A stretch of 64,000 nucleotides of DNA from Herbiconiux sp. A18JL235. GTDB lineage: Bacteria; Actinomycetota; Actinomycetes; Actinomycetales; Microbacteriaceae. Each line of letters opens with the position of its first letter. Position 1 is the stretch's first letter. A model generated the notes under the pieces. It was not told the origin of the DNA, ran no database searches, and saw only the letters and a list, made by a program, of their open reading frames with translations. Of the stretch, positions 41,632-49,338 are shown in pieces. A program made the translations under genes and the position numbers. The stretch lies in NCBI RefSeq assembly GCF_040939305.1, contig NZ_CP162511.1, positions 1,364,001-1,428,000 of the forward strand, in the 5' to 3' direction.

Positions 41632-42785
41632 GCACCTGGCGCGGAGAGGCCGGCGTGCTGCGCGCCATCAAGGAGCCGTTCTCGATCGAGCAGGTCGAGT
41701 TGCTGCCGCTCGACCCCACCCGCGTGGTGGTGAAGACGCACGCCAGCCCGTTCTGCTCCACCGACGTGAAGAACTGGATGGGCAAGCTGTACAAGATCCC
41801 GCCCACCATCCTCGGGCACGCCTCCATCGGTGAGGTCGTCGAGGTGGGCTCGGCGGTGCCTGAGTCCGCCGGCATCAGGGTCGGCCAGCGCGTCGTCGTG
41901 CCGGGAACCCCCGAGTGCGGGCGCTGCTACTACTGCTCCATCGGCGAGCCGTGGCAGTGCAGCGAGCTCTTCGATCTCGGCGGCATCTACCCCGACATCG
42001 CCCAGGGCGACGACGGCGCGCAGATCTCCTGCGCCGGATGCGTGGGGGGCTACGCGGAGTACATGTCGATCTCGGGCAACCAGGTGTTCCCGATCGAGAG
42101 CGATCTCCCCTCCGACGTGCTGTCGATGCTCGGCTGCGGCATCTCCACCGGCGTGGGCTCGGTGTTCAACGTCGCCCAGGTGCAGCCGGGAGAATCGGTG
42201 GCCATCGTTGGTGCGGGGCACCTGGGTCTGTGGATGCTGCAGGCCGCCCGACTCGCCGGTGCCGGCACGGTCGTGGTCGTCGAACCGCACGAGGGGCGGC
42301 GTGCGCTCGCAGGTGAGCTCGGGGCCGACGTGCTCGTCGACCCCGGAGCCTCGGGGTCGGGCCAGGCCGCCGACGACGCGACCGAAGGCGCCGCCGAGGC
42401 GCTCGCCGCCGTGCGCGCCGCCACGGGCGGACGCGGCGCCGACGTGGTGCTCGAGGCCGCCGGCCCCGCGGTGTCGCAGAGCTTCTCCGTGCAGGCCGCG
42501 CGCCGCGCGGGCCGCATCGTGCTCACGGGGTTCGAGATCGGGGGCGCGACCCTGCCTCTGCCGCAGGTGGAGACCGCCTTGCAGAGCCGCCGCATCCTGA
42601 GCTCGCAGAACGGACAGGTGCACATGAAGAGCGACCTGCAGCGCTACACGGCGCTCCTCGAGCGGGGTCTGCTCGACCCCGACCCCATCATCACCCGCCG
42701 CTACCCCCTCGCCGAGCTCGACCTCGCCCGCGACCGCTCGGGCTCGCTCGACGACGTGTGCGGCATCATCGTCTTCGACCACTGA
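41628..42785 (+). CDS. Zinc-dependent alcohol dehydrogenase (GH[TAS] subfamily, copy 2)
   Basis: 385 residues from a GTG overlapping the SDR stop codon. Catalytic Cys is in FCSTDV near residue 40 and the structural zinc motif GTPECGRCYYCSIGEPWQC near 97. The GHE position reads GHA (ILGHASIG), as in the paralog at 26211, which has GHT. The NAD motif is IVGAGHLGLW, and a short acidic insert lies near 245. It is the last gene of the long run and converges on the VAO gene at 42802, with 16 bases between. Confidence 0.9.
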   Translation: MSTWRGEAGVLRAIKEPFSIEQVELLPLDPTRVVVKTHASPFCSTDVKNWMGKLYKIPPTILGHASIGEVVEVGSAVPESAGIRVGQRVVVPGTPECGRCYYCSIGEPWQCSELFDLGGIYPDIAQGDDGAQISCAGCVGGYAEYMSISGNQVFPIESDLPSDVLSMLGCGISTGVGSVFNVAQVQPGESVAIVGAGHLGLWMLQAARLAGAGTVVVVEPHEGRRALAGELGADVLVDPGASGSGQAADDATEGAAEALAAVRAATGGRGADVVLEAAGPAVSQSFSVQAARRAGRIVLTGFEIGGATLPLPQVETALQSRRILSSQNGQVHMKSDLQRYTALLERGLLDPDPIITRRYPLAELDLARDRSGSLDDVCGIIVFDH

Positions 42786-42801
42786 TGATGCCGCACACCC
42801 G

Positions 42802-44367
42802 CTACTCGCGGTAGCGCGCGGGCCACACCCCGTGGCGGCCGGGGGAGAGGATTCCCTTCGGGTCGACCGCATCCTTGATCGCCTCGGTGAAGCGACGGTA
42901 AGCGTGGTCGCCGAAGGAGTACTGCTCGCTCGCCAGGTCCATGAAGTCGAGGTGGGCGCGGTACTCGCCGTAGCCGAGCGACGCGATCTCCTCGATGAGG
43001 ATGCGCACGGTCTCGAACGTGCGCGCCACGTCGGCCTCGTTGGTGCGGTCGAAGCTCACCGAGCTCACGATCATCGCGCTGCGGTCGTTCGTGGGGAAGA
43101 TGGCGCAGACGAAGTTCGTGCCGGTGCGCTCGATCACCCTCGCCTTGATGCGGTCGACCACGGCGGTCACCTCGGCGCCCTGCAGGGGCACGATGGGGGA
43201 GAAGCCCACGTGACCCACCCAGTCTGGCATCTGCTCCATCATCTCCATGGTGGGGATGCCGGCCGAGATCTTCTGCATGAAGGTGCTGATCTCGTCCCAG
43301 TTCTCCGGCGTGAACCGCCCGAGCTCGTCGACCCTCGAACCCTCGATCGCCGACCAGGCCTCACGGATGCGCGCCAGGTGATGATCGACGACCGGCCCGT
43401 CGCCCCAGAGCGCGGTGCGCACCCCCCACCTCCCGATGCCGGTGGCGTCGGCGAGGCCGTCGAGGCGTTCCTCGCTCCAGGTGGCGTCGGCCCCCGGGAA
43501 CATCCCCATGTGCTCGGGGAACTGCGTGCCCATGGTGATGAGGTTCTGCAGGTTCGGCACGCCCCTGATCACGCCGTCGAGCCGCAGCTCGCGGATGATG
43601 TCGACCGCCTGCGCGAGCTGGTGATCGCGCGGCACGGAGAGGTAGAGCGGTGCGTAGACGCGGGGGCGGCGCTGCAGCCACACGCCCATCCGGGTGACGA
43701 TGCCGTAGTTCGACTGGGTGAACAGTGCGTCGAGCGTGGGCCCGAGGCCGCGCTTGTAGAGGTGCCACGACTTCGAGTCGGGGATGGCGCCCATGCCGGT
43801 GCGCAAGAGCGAGCCGTCGGCGAGCACCACCTCCATGCCCGTGGGGGCCTGGAAGTCGACGCCCATGGGCAGGTAGGTCATGCCGTTGTCGAGCGAGTTG
43901 CCGATGATCGACCCCCACCCGATGTCGGGCACCGAGAGCATGAGTTCGTCGCCCTGCTCGTGCAGGGCCGCATACAGGTCGAGCCAGCGCACCCCGGGCT
44001 CGACCACGGCGTAGGCGAGCTCGGTGTCGATGTGCAGGATGCGGTTCATCTCGCGCAGGCTGATGAGCAGCGACCCGGCGACGCGCGGCGACGGCCCACC
44101 GTAGCCGTTGTTGCGGCCCTGCGAGGAGGTCCACACCGGCAGCTCGTGACGCGCGGCGATGCGCACGACCTCCTGCACCTCCTCGACGGTGCGCGGGAAG
44201 ACCACGCCGGAGGAGTCGTAGCTGCGGTCGTCGTGGAACCAGTAGGGGTCGCGGAAGGTGTCGCGCTCCTCCTCGGTGAGGAGCATCCGGTCGCGGCCGA
44301 GCAGGGCGATGAGCTCGTCGCGGGCGGCGTCGGTGAGCACGGCGGGTTCGGGTCGGCGGGTGGGCAT
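42802..44367 (-). CDS. VAO/4-cresol dehydrogenase-type FAD oxidoreductase (copy 2)
   Basis: 521 residues from ATG 44367. It is nearly collinear with the protein at 37764: identical SSQGRNNGYGGPSPRV and FQAPTGMEVVLADG blocks, the same LYKRGLGP and GHVGFSP motifs and the same C-terminal DAVDPKGILSPGRHGVWP. Differences are concentrated in the cap (for example DATWSEERLDGLADATG and a WVGHVGFS context), suggesting altered substrate range after duplication. It follows the cupin gene in the same transcript, with only five bases between. Confidence 0.9.
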   Translation of the reverse strand: MPTRRPEPAVLTDAARDELIALLGRDRMLLTEEERDTFRDPYWFHDDRSYDSSGVVFPRTVEEVQEVVRIAARHELPVWTSSQGRNNGYGGPSPRVAGSLLISLREMNRILHIDTELAYAVVEPGVRWLDLYAALHEQGDELMLSVPDIGWGSIIGNSLDNGMTYLPMGVDFQAPTGMEVVLADGSLLRTGMGAIPDSKSWHLYKRGLGPTLDALFTQSNYGIVTRMGVWLQRRPRVYAPLYLSVPRDHQLAQAVDIIRELRLDGVIRGVPNLQNLITMGTQFPEHMGMFPGADATWSEERLDGLADATGIGRWGVRTALWGDGPVVDHHLARIREAWSAIEGSRVDELGRFTPENWDEISTFMQKISAGIPTMEMMEQMPDWVGHVGFSPIVPLQGAEVTAVVDRIKARVIERTGTNFVCAIFPTNDRSAMIVSSVSFDRTNEADVARTFETVRILIEEIASLGYGEYRAHLDFMDLASEQYSFGDHAYRRFTEAIKDAVDPKGILSPGRHGVWPARYRE

Positions 44368-44372
44368 GGGCG

Positions 44373-44819
44373 TCAGGCTCCCGCGGGGGACGAGGCGGGG
44401 GACGAGACTGCGGTGTCGCCGGCCAGGCCGTTCACCCGAGCGGCCTCGGCGTGCTCCTCTTCGGAGACCTCCTCGAGCCACTCGGTGCCACCGAGCGTGA
44501 TCGCCGTGTGACCGAGCAGGGTCTCGGCGGTGCCGCCGTGCCAGTGCCGTTCACCGGGCTCGATCCACACGGTGTCGCCCTCGGCGATGACCCGCGGCAC
44601 CCCGTCGGCGCCGCAGACGAAGCCCTTGCCGCGGAACACCTGCAGCAGCTGCCCGTTCTCGTGGTGGTGCCAGTAGGTGCGCGAGCAGGGGGTGAAGATC
44701 ACGGTGTTGATCTTCACGTCGTCGCGCCCGCCGAGCACGGGGTCCTGGAACACCTGGCCCGTGAAGGTGCCGGTGGCGGTGATGGAGGGGGCACCCGATC
44801 GGCCCGAGATGATCTGCAT
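44373..44819 (-). CDS. Cupin domain protein
   Basis: 148 residues from ATG 44819 with AAGGAG upstream. A single cupin barrel contains cupin motif 1 as RTYWHHHENGQLLQVFRGKGFVCG (H-x-H-type ligands near residue 48 and a Gln in the Glu position) and motif 2 as VWIEPGERHWHGG. It resembles RmlC-like cupins of the quercetinase and (R)-mandelonitrile lyase/carboxymuconolactone-associated type, whose reactions vary. It heads the transcript that continues into the VAO paralog and diverges from the flavin reductase fusion. Confidence 0.88.
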   Translation of the reverse strand: MQIISGRSGAPSITATGTFTGQVFQDPVLGGRDDVKINTVIFTPCSRTYWHHHENGQLLQVFRGKGFVCGADGVPRVIAEGDTVWIEPGERHWHGGTAETLLGHTAITLGGTEWLEEVSEEEHAEAARVNGLAGDTAVSSPASSPAGA

Positions 44820-44881
44820 ACTGCACTCCTTGCTGAACGTCGTCGTCCTCGCCACAAAGTAGTTGTAGCTGTTGTAACCAA

Positions 44882-44891
44882 ATGCTAGCAT
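44882..44891. promoter_or_regulatory. Palindrome ATGCTAGCAT
   Basis: A perfect 10-base palindrome in the divergent region between the cupin (44819) and fusion (44949) genes, just after two GTTGTA repeats (44862-44880). Confidence 0.35.
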
Positions 44892-44903
44892 CGCCTCTGT
44901 CGC

Positions 44904-44919
44904 CGGGGCAGCTGCCCCG
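44904..44919. promoter_or_regulatory. Palindrome CGGGGCAGCTGCCCCG
   Basis: A perfect 16-base palindrome, 29 bases before the start of the flavin reductase/FCD fusion. It does not match the TTGTC-type operators. It is a candidate site for autoregulation by the fusion protein, or an RNA hairpin in its leader. Confidence 0.45.
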
Positions 44920-44948
44920 CCGCATCAGTCAGCGCAAAGGGGCGAGAC

Positions 44949-46091
44949 ATGACCGAAGTCGAGATCACGGCCGACGGCCCGAGCAAGGGCGAGTTCCGAG
45001 ATGTCATGGGGCGGTTCGCCAGCGGCGTCACCGTCATCACCACCACCCTCGACGGTGAAGACCTGGGTGCCGCCGCGAGCGCGGTGAGCTCCCTCTCCGA
45101 CGAACCGCCGAGCCTGCTCATCTGCCTCAACGTCACGTCGACCACGGCGCAGGCGATCGTGAAGACCGGCACCTTCGCCGTCAACGTGCTCGCCGAGGAC
45201 TCCGCACCCATCGCGCAGCGCTTCGCCAGCAAGGCGCCCGACAAGTTCCAGACCATCGCCGTCGAGCGCGGCCAGACCGGGGTTCCCCTCATCGCCGGGT
45301 GCATCGCCCACTTCGAGTGCGTCGTCGACGAGACCGTGCGCGGCGGCACCCACCTCGTCTTCCTGGCCCGCGTGGTGCGGGTGTCGTCGAAGCCGGGCAA
45401 CCCGCTCGCCTACTTCCGCGGCTCGTTCGGCCGCATGGAGACGGCTCCGGATGCTGCGGCACTGCACGCGGTGCGCGACTACGTCGTCGGGGCGGTCACC
45501 GACGAGGCCCAGCCGCTCGACGCCGAGGCGATCGCAGCCGAGCTCGACATCGAGGTGGGTCGCGCCTACCAGTCGCTCGTCGCCCTCACCACGGAGGGCC
45601 TCGTGCGCCGCACGGGCGCCACCTTCCAGGTCGAGCCCGTACCCGACCAGGTCATCTTCGACTACTACGCCGCCAAGCTCGCCATCGAGATCGGCGCCGC
45701 AGCCCAGACCGTGGGTGCCGTCGGCCCTGACCAGCTCGCCGAGCTGCGGGCGCTGCTCGAGGCCACCCTCGAGTACAGCGTCGACGGCCAATTCAGCGAC
45801 CCCGAGGGGTGGATCCGGGCGAACAACGCCTTCCACGAGTACCTCGTGGGGCTCGCCGGCAGCGTCATCCTCACCGAGACCTACAAGGGGCTGCGGCTGC
45901 CGGCGATGGAGCAGCGCGCCATCCGCGAGTCGACGAGGGCGACCGCCGCGCTCCACGACGACCACCGGGCCATCGTCGAGGGCTACGAGAAGGGCGACGT
46001 CGCCCTCGTGCTCCGCACGCTCACCGCGCACGCGAAGCGGCCCCAGGAGACGCGGGCCGAGGCCGCCGCGGCGGCCGGCCTCGTCTCCTGA
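44949..46091 (+). CDS. Flavin reductase domain fused to GntR-like HTH and FCD domain
   Basis: 380 residues in one frame with no internal start needed. Residues 12-165 are a flavin reductase-like FMN-binding split barrel (FRDVMGRFASGVTVITT, DPPSLL-like EPPSLLICLN, FAVNVLAEDS, PLIAGCIAHFEC and a C-terminal HLVFLARVV). Residues 175-235 read as a winged helix (AEAIAAELDIEVGRAYQSLVALTTEGLVRR-like). Residues 240-365 match an FCD ligand domain, with His in FHEYLVGLAGS, HDDHRAIVEG and LTAHAK. It may be a flavin-sensing regulator or a reductase tethered to a control domain. It is the only flavin reductase in the window and could serve the monooxygenase-like proteins at 19753 and 22176. Confidence 0.85.
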   Translation: MTEVEITADGPSKGEFRDVMGRFASGVTVITTTLDGEDLGAAASAVSSLSDEPPSLLICLNVTSTTAQAIVKTGTFAVNVLAEDSAPIAQRFASKAPDKFQTIAVERGQTGVPLIAGCIAHFECVVDETVRGGTHLVFLARVVRVSSKPGNPLAYFRGSFGRMETAPDAAALHAVRDYVVGAVTDEAQPLDAEAIAAELDIEVGRAYQSLVALTTEGLVRRTGATFQVEPVPDQVIFDYYAAKLAIEIGAAAQTVGAVGPDQLAELRALLEATLEYSVDGQFSDPEGWIRANNAFHEYLVGLAGSVILTETYKGLRLPAMEQRAIRESTRATAALHDDHRAIVEGYEKGDVALVLRTLTAHAKRPQETRAEAAAAAGLVS

Positions 46092-46110
46092 GGCCGCAGC
46101 CTGAACCTCG

Positions 46111-46938
46111 TCACATGACCATGCCGCCGTTCGCGTTGATTGTCTGCCCGGTGATGAATTGAGCCTCGTCGCTGCAGAGGTAGACGATCGTCGCCGCCAT
46201 CTCCGACGGTGGAACGACGCGCGGGATGGGCTGCAGCGCCACCATCGACGCCAGCAGCTCCTCGTCGTCGGGGAGCATGGGCGTCTTCGTGGCGGCCGGG
46301 GCGACGGCGTTGACCCGGATGTTCTCCTTGCCGACGAGCGCGGCGATCGCCCGGGTCATGCCGAGCACCCCCGCCTTGGCCGCGGGGTAGGCGGCGGCGA
46401 GCGGGTACGGCGCGAGGGCGCCGACGCTCGAGATCGTGACGACGGCTCCGCCTCGCTCGCCGTTCTTGCGGAGCAGTGGCAGGGCGGCGCGCACGCAGTA
46501 GAAGCTGCCGGTGAGGTTCACCCTGATCACGAGATCCCAGGCCTCGTCGTCGATCGTCGACGGGTCGGGGTCGCTGTTGTTCTCGCGCAGGCGCCACGGT
46601 GCGTCGGCGATGCCCGCCGCGGTGACCAGGGCGTCAAGGCGGCCGTGGTCGGCGGCGACGCGCTCGAAGGCGGCGTTCACGGCGGTGCTGTCGGTGACGT
46701 CGACAGCGAGGGCGGTCACGCCGTCGACTCCGGCCCAGACCGCGTCGAGCGCCTCGGCGCCCAGATCGAGCGCGTAGACAGCCGCCCCCTCGGCCACGAG
46801 ACGCTCGGCGACGGCGCGCCCGATGCCGGAGGCCGCCCCGGTCACGACCGCCACGCGGCCGGCGAAGCGCCGCGCGCCCCAGGTCTCCACCTCGGTCTGC
46901 CCTACTCGAACAGCAATGGTCTCGTCGTGGTTCGGCAT
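46111..46938 (-). CDS. SDR family oxidoreductase
   Basis: 275 residues from ATG 46938; the frame extends upstream into the regulatory region without an RBS. TGAASGIGRA near residue 34, Asp in YALDLGAE (NAD-type), Ser in TISSVGAL and YPAAK near residue 182 complete the classical SDR set. The end is SDEAQFITGQTINANGG, typical of FabG-like members. It diverges from the zinc ribbon/hyuAB operon, with TTGTC-type operator site 5 between, and converges on the flavin reductase fusion. Confidence 0.92.
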   Translation of the reverse strand: MPNHDETIAVRVGQTEVETWGARRFAGRVAVVTGAASGIGRAVAERLVAEGAAVYALDLGAEALDAVWAGVDGVTALAVDVTDSTAVNAAFERVAADHGRLDALVTAAGIADAPWRLRENNSDPDPSTIDDEAWDLVIRVNLTGSFYCVRAALPLLRKNGERGGAVVTISSVGALAPYPLAAAYPAAKAGVLGMTRAIAALVGKENIRVNAVAPAATKTPMLPDDEELLASMVALQPIPRVVPPSEMAATIVYLCSDEAQFITGQTINANGGMVM

Positions 46939-46985
46939 CGTCGCCCTCCCGTCCTGGCGCACTGCTCTGTCGCGCCACTTGCAAT

Positions 46986-47004
46986 TTGTCAGATTGTCGT
47001 ACAA
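46986..47004. promoter_or_regulatory. GntR/FadR-type operator (site 5, degenerate, overlapping)
   Basis: TTGTCAGA is followed at once by TTGTC-G-TACAA, one mismatch from the palindrome, and then ACAAT. It lies between the divergent SDR (46938) and zinc ribbon (47070) genes. Confidence 0.55.
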
Positions 47005-47069
47005 CAATGATGCCGACTGTAGACGCAAGTCGCCGTCGACACCACCGGATTTCGAAGGAGAGATCTCAC

Positions 47070-47291
47070 GTGCACACCTTCCCCCGACCCCGATCGGAGC
47101 GGCTCTCGGTCGAGCGCGTCACCGTCGACGCGAGCTGCCCCGAGTGCGGCGGCAGTGACATCCGGAGCTATCGCGCCCTCAGCGAGGGCGGGTGGTGGCA
47201 GGTGGTGAAGTGCCAGGACTGCCTCGCCTCGCTCGAGCGCACCCCCGCCCCCGCCCTCGGCTCCTTCGTGCCGCTCGGCACCACGGTCTGA
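47070..47291 (+). CDS. Small zinc-ribbon protein, probable accessory subunit of the HyuAB complex
   Basis: 73 residues from GTG 47070 with GAAGGAG nine bases upstream. An ATG at 46986 in the same frame lies inside the operator and lacks an RBS. Two cysteine knuckles, CPECGG near residue 25 and CQDC near 49, form a C4 zinc ribbon. The rest is short strands and a Pro/Ala linker. Its position ten bases before hyuA suggests a small subunit of the carboxylase-like complex, similar in idea to the small subunits of acetone or acetophenone carboxylases. Direct similarity to those is not visible to me. Confidence 0.7.
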   Translation: MHTFPRPRSERLSVERVTVDASCPECGGSDIRSYRALSEGGWWQVVKCQDCLASLERTPAPALGSFVPLGTTV

Positions 47292-47301
47292 GGCGGCGGC
47301 G

Positions 47302-49338
47302 ATGATCGGAGTCGATGTCGGCGGCACCTTCACGGACGTGGTGTCGATCACCGACGGCAAGGTCGCGGTGACCAAGGTGCCGAGCTCGCGCACCGACCCG
47401 GCGGGAAGCGTCGTGGAGGGGGCGAGGCGACTCGGCGTCGACGAGAGCGCGGTGTTCAACCACGCCAGCACGATGGGCTTGAACGCCGTGCTCGAACGGC
47501 GTCTGCCGAAGATCGGTCTGCTCACCACGGAGGGCTTCCGCGACGTGCTCGACCGCGGCTCGGTGCACCGGCCGCTCAGCGCCCAGACCGACCCGTCGTG
47601 GCGCCGCACCTTCGGCGACGCCGCCCGCCCGCTCGTGCCGCGCTATCTCCGCCGCGGGGTGGTGGAGCGCAAGACCGCCGACGGCGCCACGCTGATCGAG
47701 CTCGACGAGGCGCAGGCGCGCGAGCAGATCGAGCTGCTCGGCCGCTGCGGGGTCGAGGGCGTCGCCATCTGCCTGCTGAACGCCTATGTCGACGACGCCC
47801 ACGAGCAGCGGCTGCGCGAGCTGGTGCGCGAGATCCTCGGCGACGAGGTGGAGGTGTCGCTCTCGGCGACCACCTCGCCCCTCGCCAAGGAGTACGAGCG
47901 CGCCTCCACGACCGTGATCGACGTCATCATGAAGCTGCTGTTCAGCGACTACGCCGGGCAGCTCCACACCGAGCTCGGCGGCCTCGGCTTCACCGGGCAG
48001 CTCAACTTCGCCGACTGCGCAGCCAACCTGCTGCCGTGGCAGGAGGCGCTGGAACGCCCGTTCCGCATCCTGTTCGCCGGGCCGGCCGCCGGCACGGTGT
48101 CGAGCGGGCACCTCGGGGCGGCGATCGGGCGGCGCGACATCCTCTGCGCCGACGTGGGCGGCACCTCCACCGACGTGTCGATCATCGTCGACGGTGCGCC
48201 GTTCGTGCAGAACACCTTCGAGATCGAGCACGACCTCATCATCAACGCGCTCTCCACCGAGGTGTCGAGCGTGGGAGCGGGCGGGGGCAGCCTCGTCACG
48301 GTCTCCTCGTCGGGCGGCATCCTGGTGGGTCCGGGCAGTGCGGGCGCCGAGCCCGGCCCGGCGTGCTACGGCCGCGGGGGAACCCAGCCCACCGTCACCG
48401 ACGCGGCGCTGCTCATCGGCATCCTCGACCCCGCGGGGTTCGCGGGCGGCGAGTTCGAGCTCGACGTCGAGGCGTCGCGCCGTGCCTTCGAGTCGCTCGA
48501 CACCCCGGTGCCGTTCGAGGAGCGCGTGCGCACCGCCTACCGGCTCGCCGTCGCGCACATGGCGGAGGAGATCCTCAACGTGGCTGTGCGCCACGGCGTC
48601 GACATCCGCGACTTCAGCCTCATGGCCTACGGCGCGGCGGGCGGGATGCTGCTGTCGGCGGCGCTCGACCTGCTGCCCCTGAAGGAGGTCGTCATCCCGC
48701 CGCATCCGGGCCTCTTCTCGGCGATCGGGCTGCTCTCGGCCGACCAGGTCTACTACGAGGCGGAGAGCGCCTACGTGGTCTTCGGCCCCGACACCGCTGC
48801 CGGCATCGACGAGGTCTACACGCGCATGGAGGAGCGGCTGCGCTCCCGCCTCGGCCAGGCGGCCGAGGGGCTGCCCGTGCGTCGCAGCTTCGACGGGCGG
48901 CTCGTCGGCCAGAGCTGGGAGACGCCGTTCGTGCAGATTCCCGCCGGGCCCATCACCGCCCGGAGCATCGCGGATGTGGTGGCCGGCTTCCACGACAGCT
49001 ACGAGCTGCGCAACGGCAACCGCTTCGACGCCTTCCCGGTGGAGGGCGTCACCTACCGGGTCGAGCTCGTCGTGCCCTCGGAGAAGGTGTCGTACGAGCC
49101 GGCTCCCGAGGTTCCGCCCTTCCCGGCCGTGCCGGAGGGCACCACGACGCTCCGCCACCTCACCGCGGAGCCGATCGAGGCCGAGTGGTTCTCCCGCTCG
49201 GCGCTCGCCGTGGGCGCCACGGTGACGGGCCCCGCGGTCATCCGCGAGGAGCTCAGCACCACCTTCGTCGCGGCGGGTCAGACCGCGACCGCCGGCCGCT
49301 GCGGCGAGCTGATCATCACCTCGAGGAGCGACGCATGA
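47302..49338 (+). CDS. hyuA: Hydantoinase/oxoprolinase family ATPase subunit (HyuA-like)
   Basis: 678 residues. The ASKHA-type ATPase N-terminus GVDVGGTFTDVV (residues 3-14) is the phosphate-1 motif. GLLTTEGFRDVLDRG, ATTSPLAKEYERASTTVIDV and the second nucleotide block DVGGTSTDVSII near residue 290 follow. The C-terminal part contains AEPGPACYGRGG and PLKEVVIPPHPGLFSAIGLL. HyuA pairs with HyuB to drive ATP-dependent hydrolysis of cyclic amides (hydantoins, 5-oxoproline, caprolactam) or ketone carboxylation (acetone and acetophenone carboxylases). The small zinc ribbon upstream leans toward a carboxylase-like complex, but this is inference. Its stop overlaps the hyuB ATG. Confidence 0.9.
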   Translation: MIGVDVGGTFTDVVSITDGKVAVTKVPSSRTDPAGSVVEGARRLGVDESAVFNHASTMGLNAVLERRLPKIGLLTTEGFRDVLDRGSVHRPLSAQTDPSWRRTFGDAARPLVPRYLRRGVVERKTADGATLIELDEAQAREQIELLGRCGVEGVAICLLNAYVDDAHEQRLRELVREILGDEVEVSLSATTSPLAKEYERASTTVIDVIMKLLFSDYAGQLHTELGGLGFTGQLNFADCAANLLPWQEALERPFRILFAGPAAGTVSSGHLGAAIGRRDILCADVGGTSTDVSIIVDGAPFVQNTFEIEHDLIINALSTEVSSVGAGGGSLVTVSSSGGILVGPGSAGAEPGPACYGRGGTQPTVTDAALLIGILDPAGFAGGEFELDVEASRRAFESLDTPVPFEERVRTAYRLAVAHMAEEILNVAVRHGVDIRDFSLMAYGAAGGMLLSAALDLLPLKEVVIPPHPGLFSAIGLLSADQVYYEAESAYVVFGPDTAAGIDEVYTRMEERLRSRLGQAAEGLPVRRSFDGRLVGQSWETPFVQIPAGPITARSIADVVAGFHDSYELRNGNRFDAFPVEGVTYRVELVVPSEKVSYEPAPEVPPFPAVPEGTTTLRHLTAEPIEAEWFSRSALAVGATVTGPAVIREELSTTFVAAGQTATAGRCGELIITSRSDA

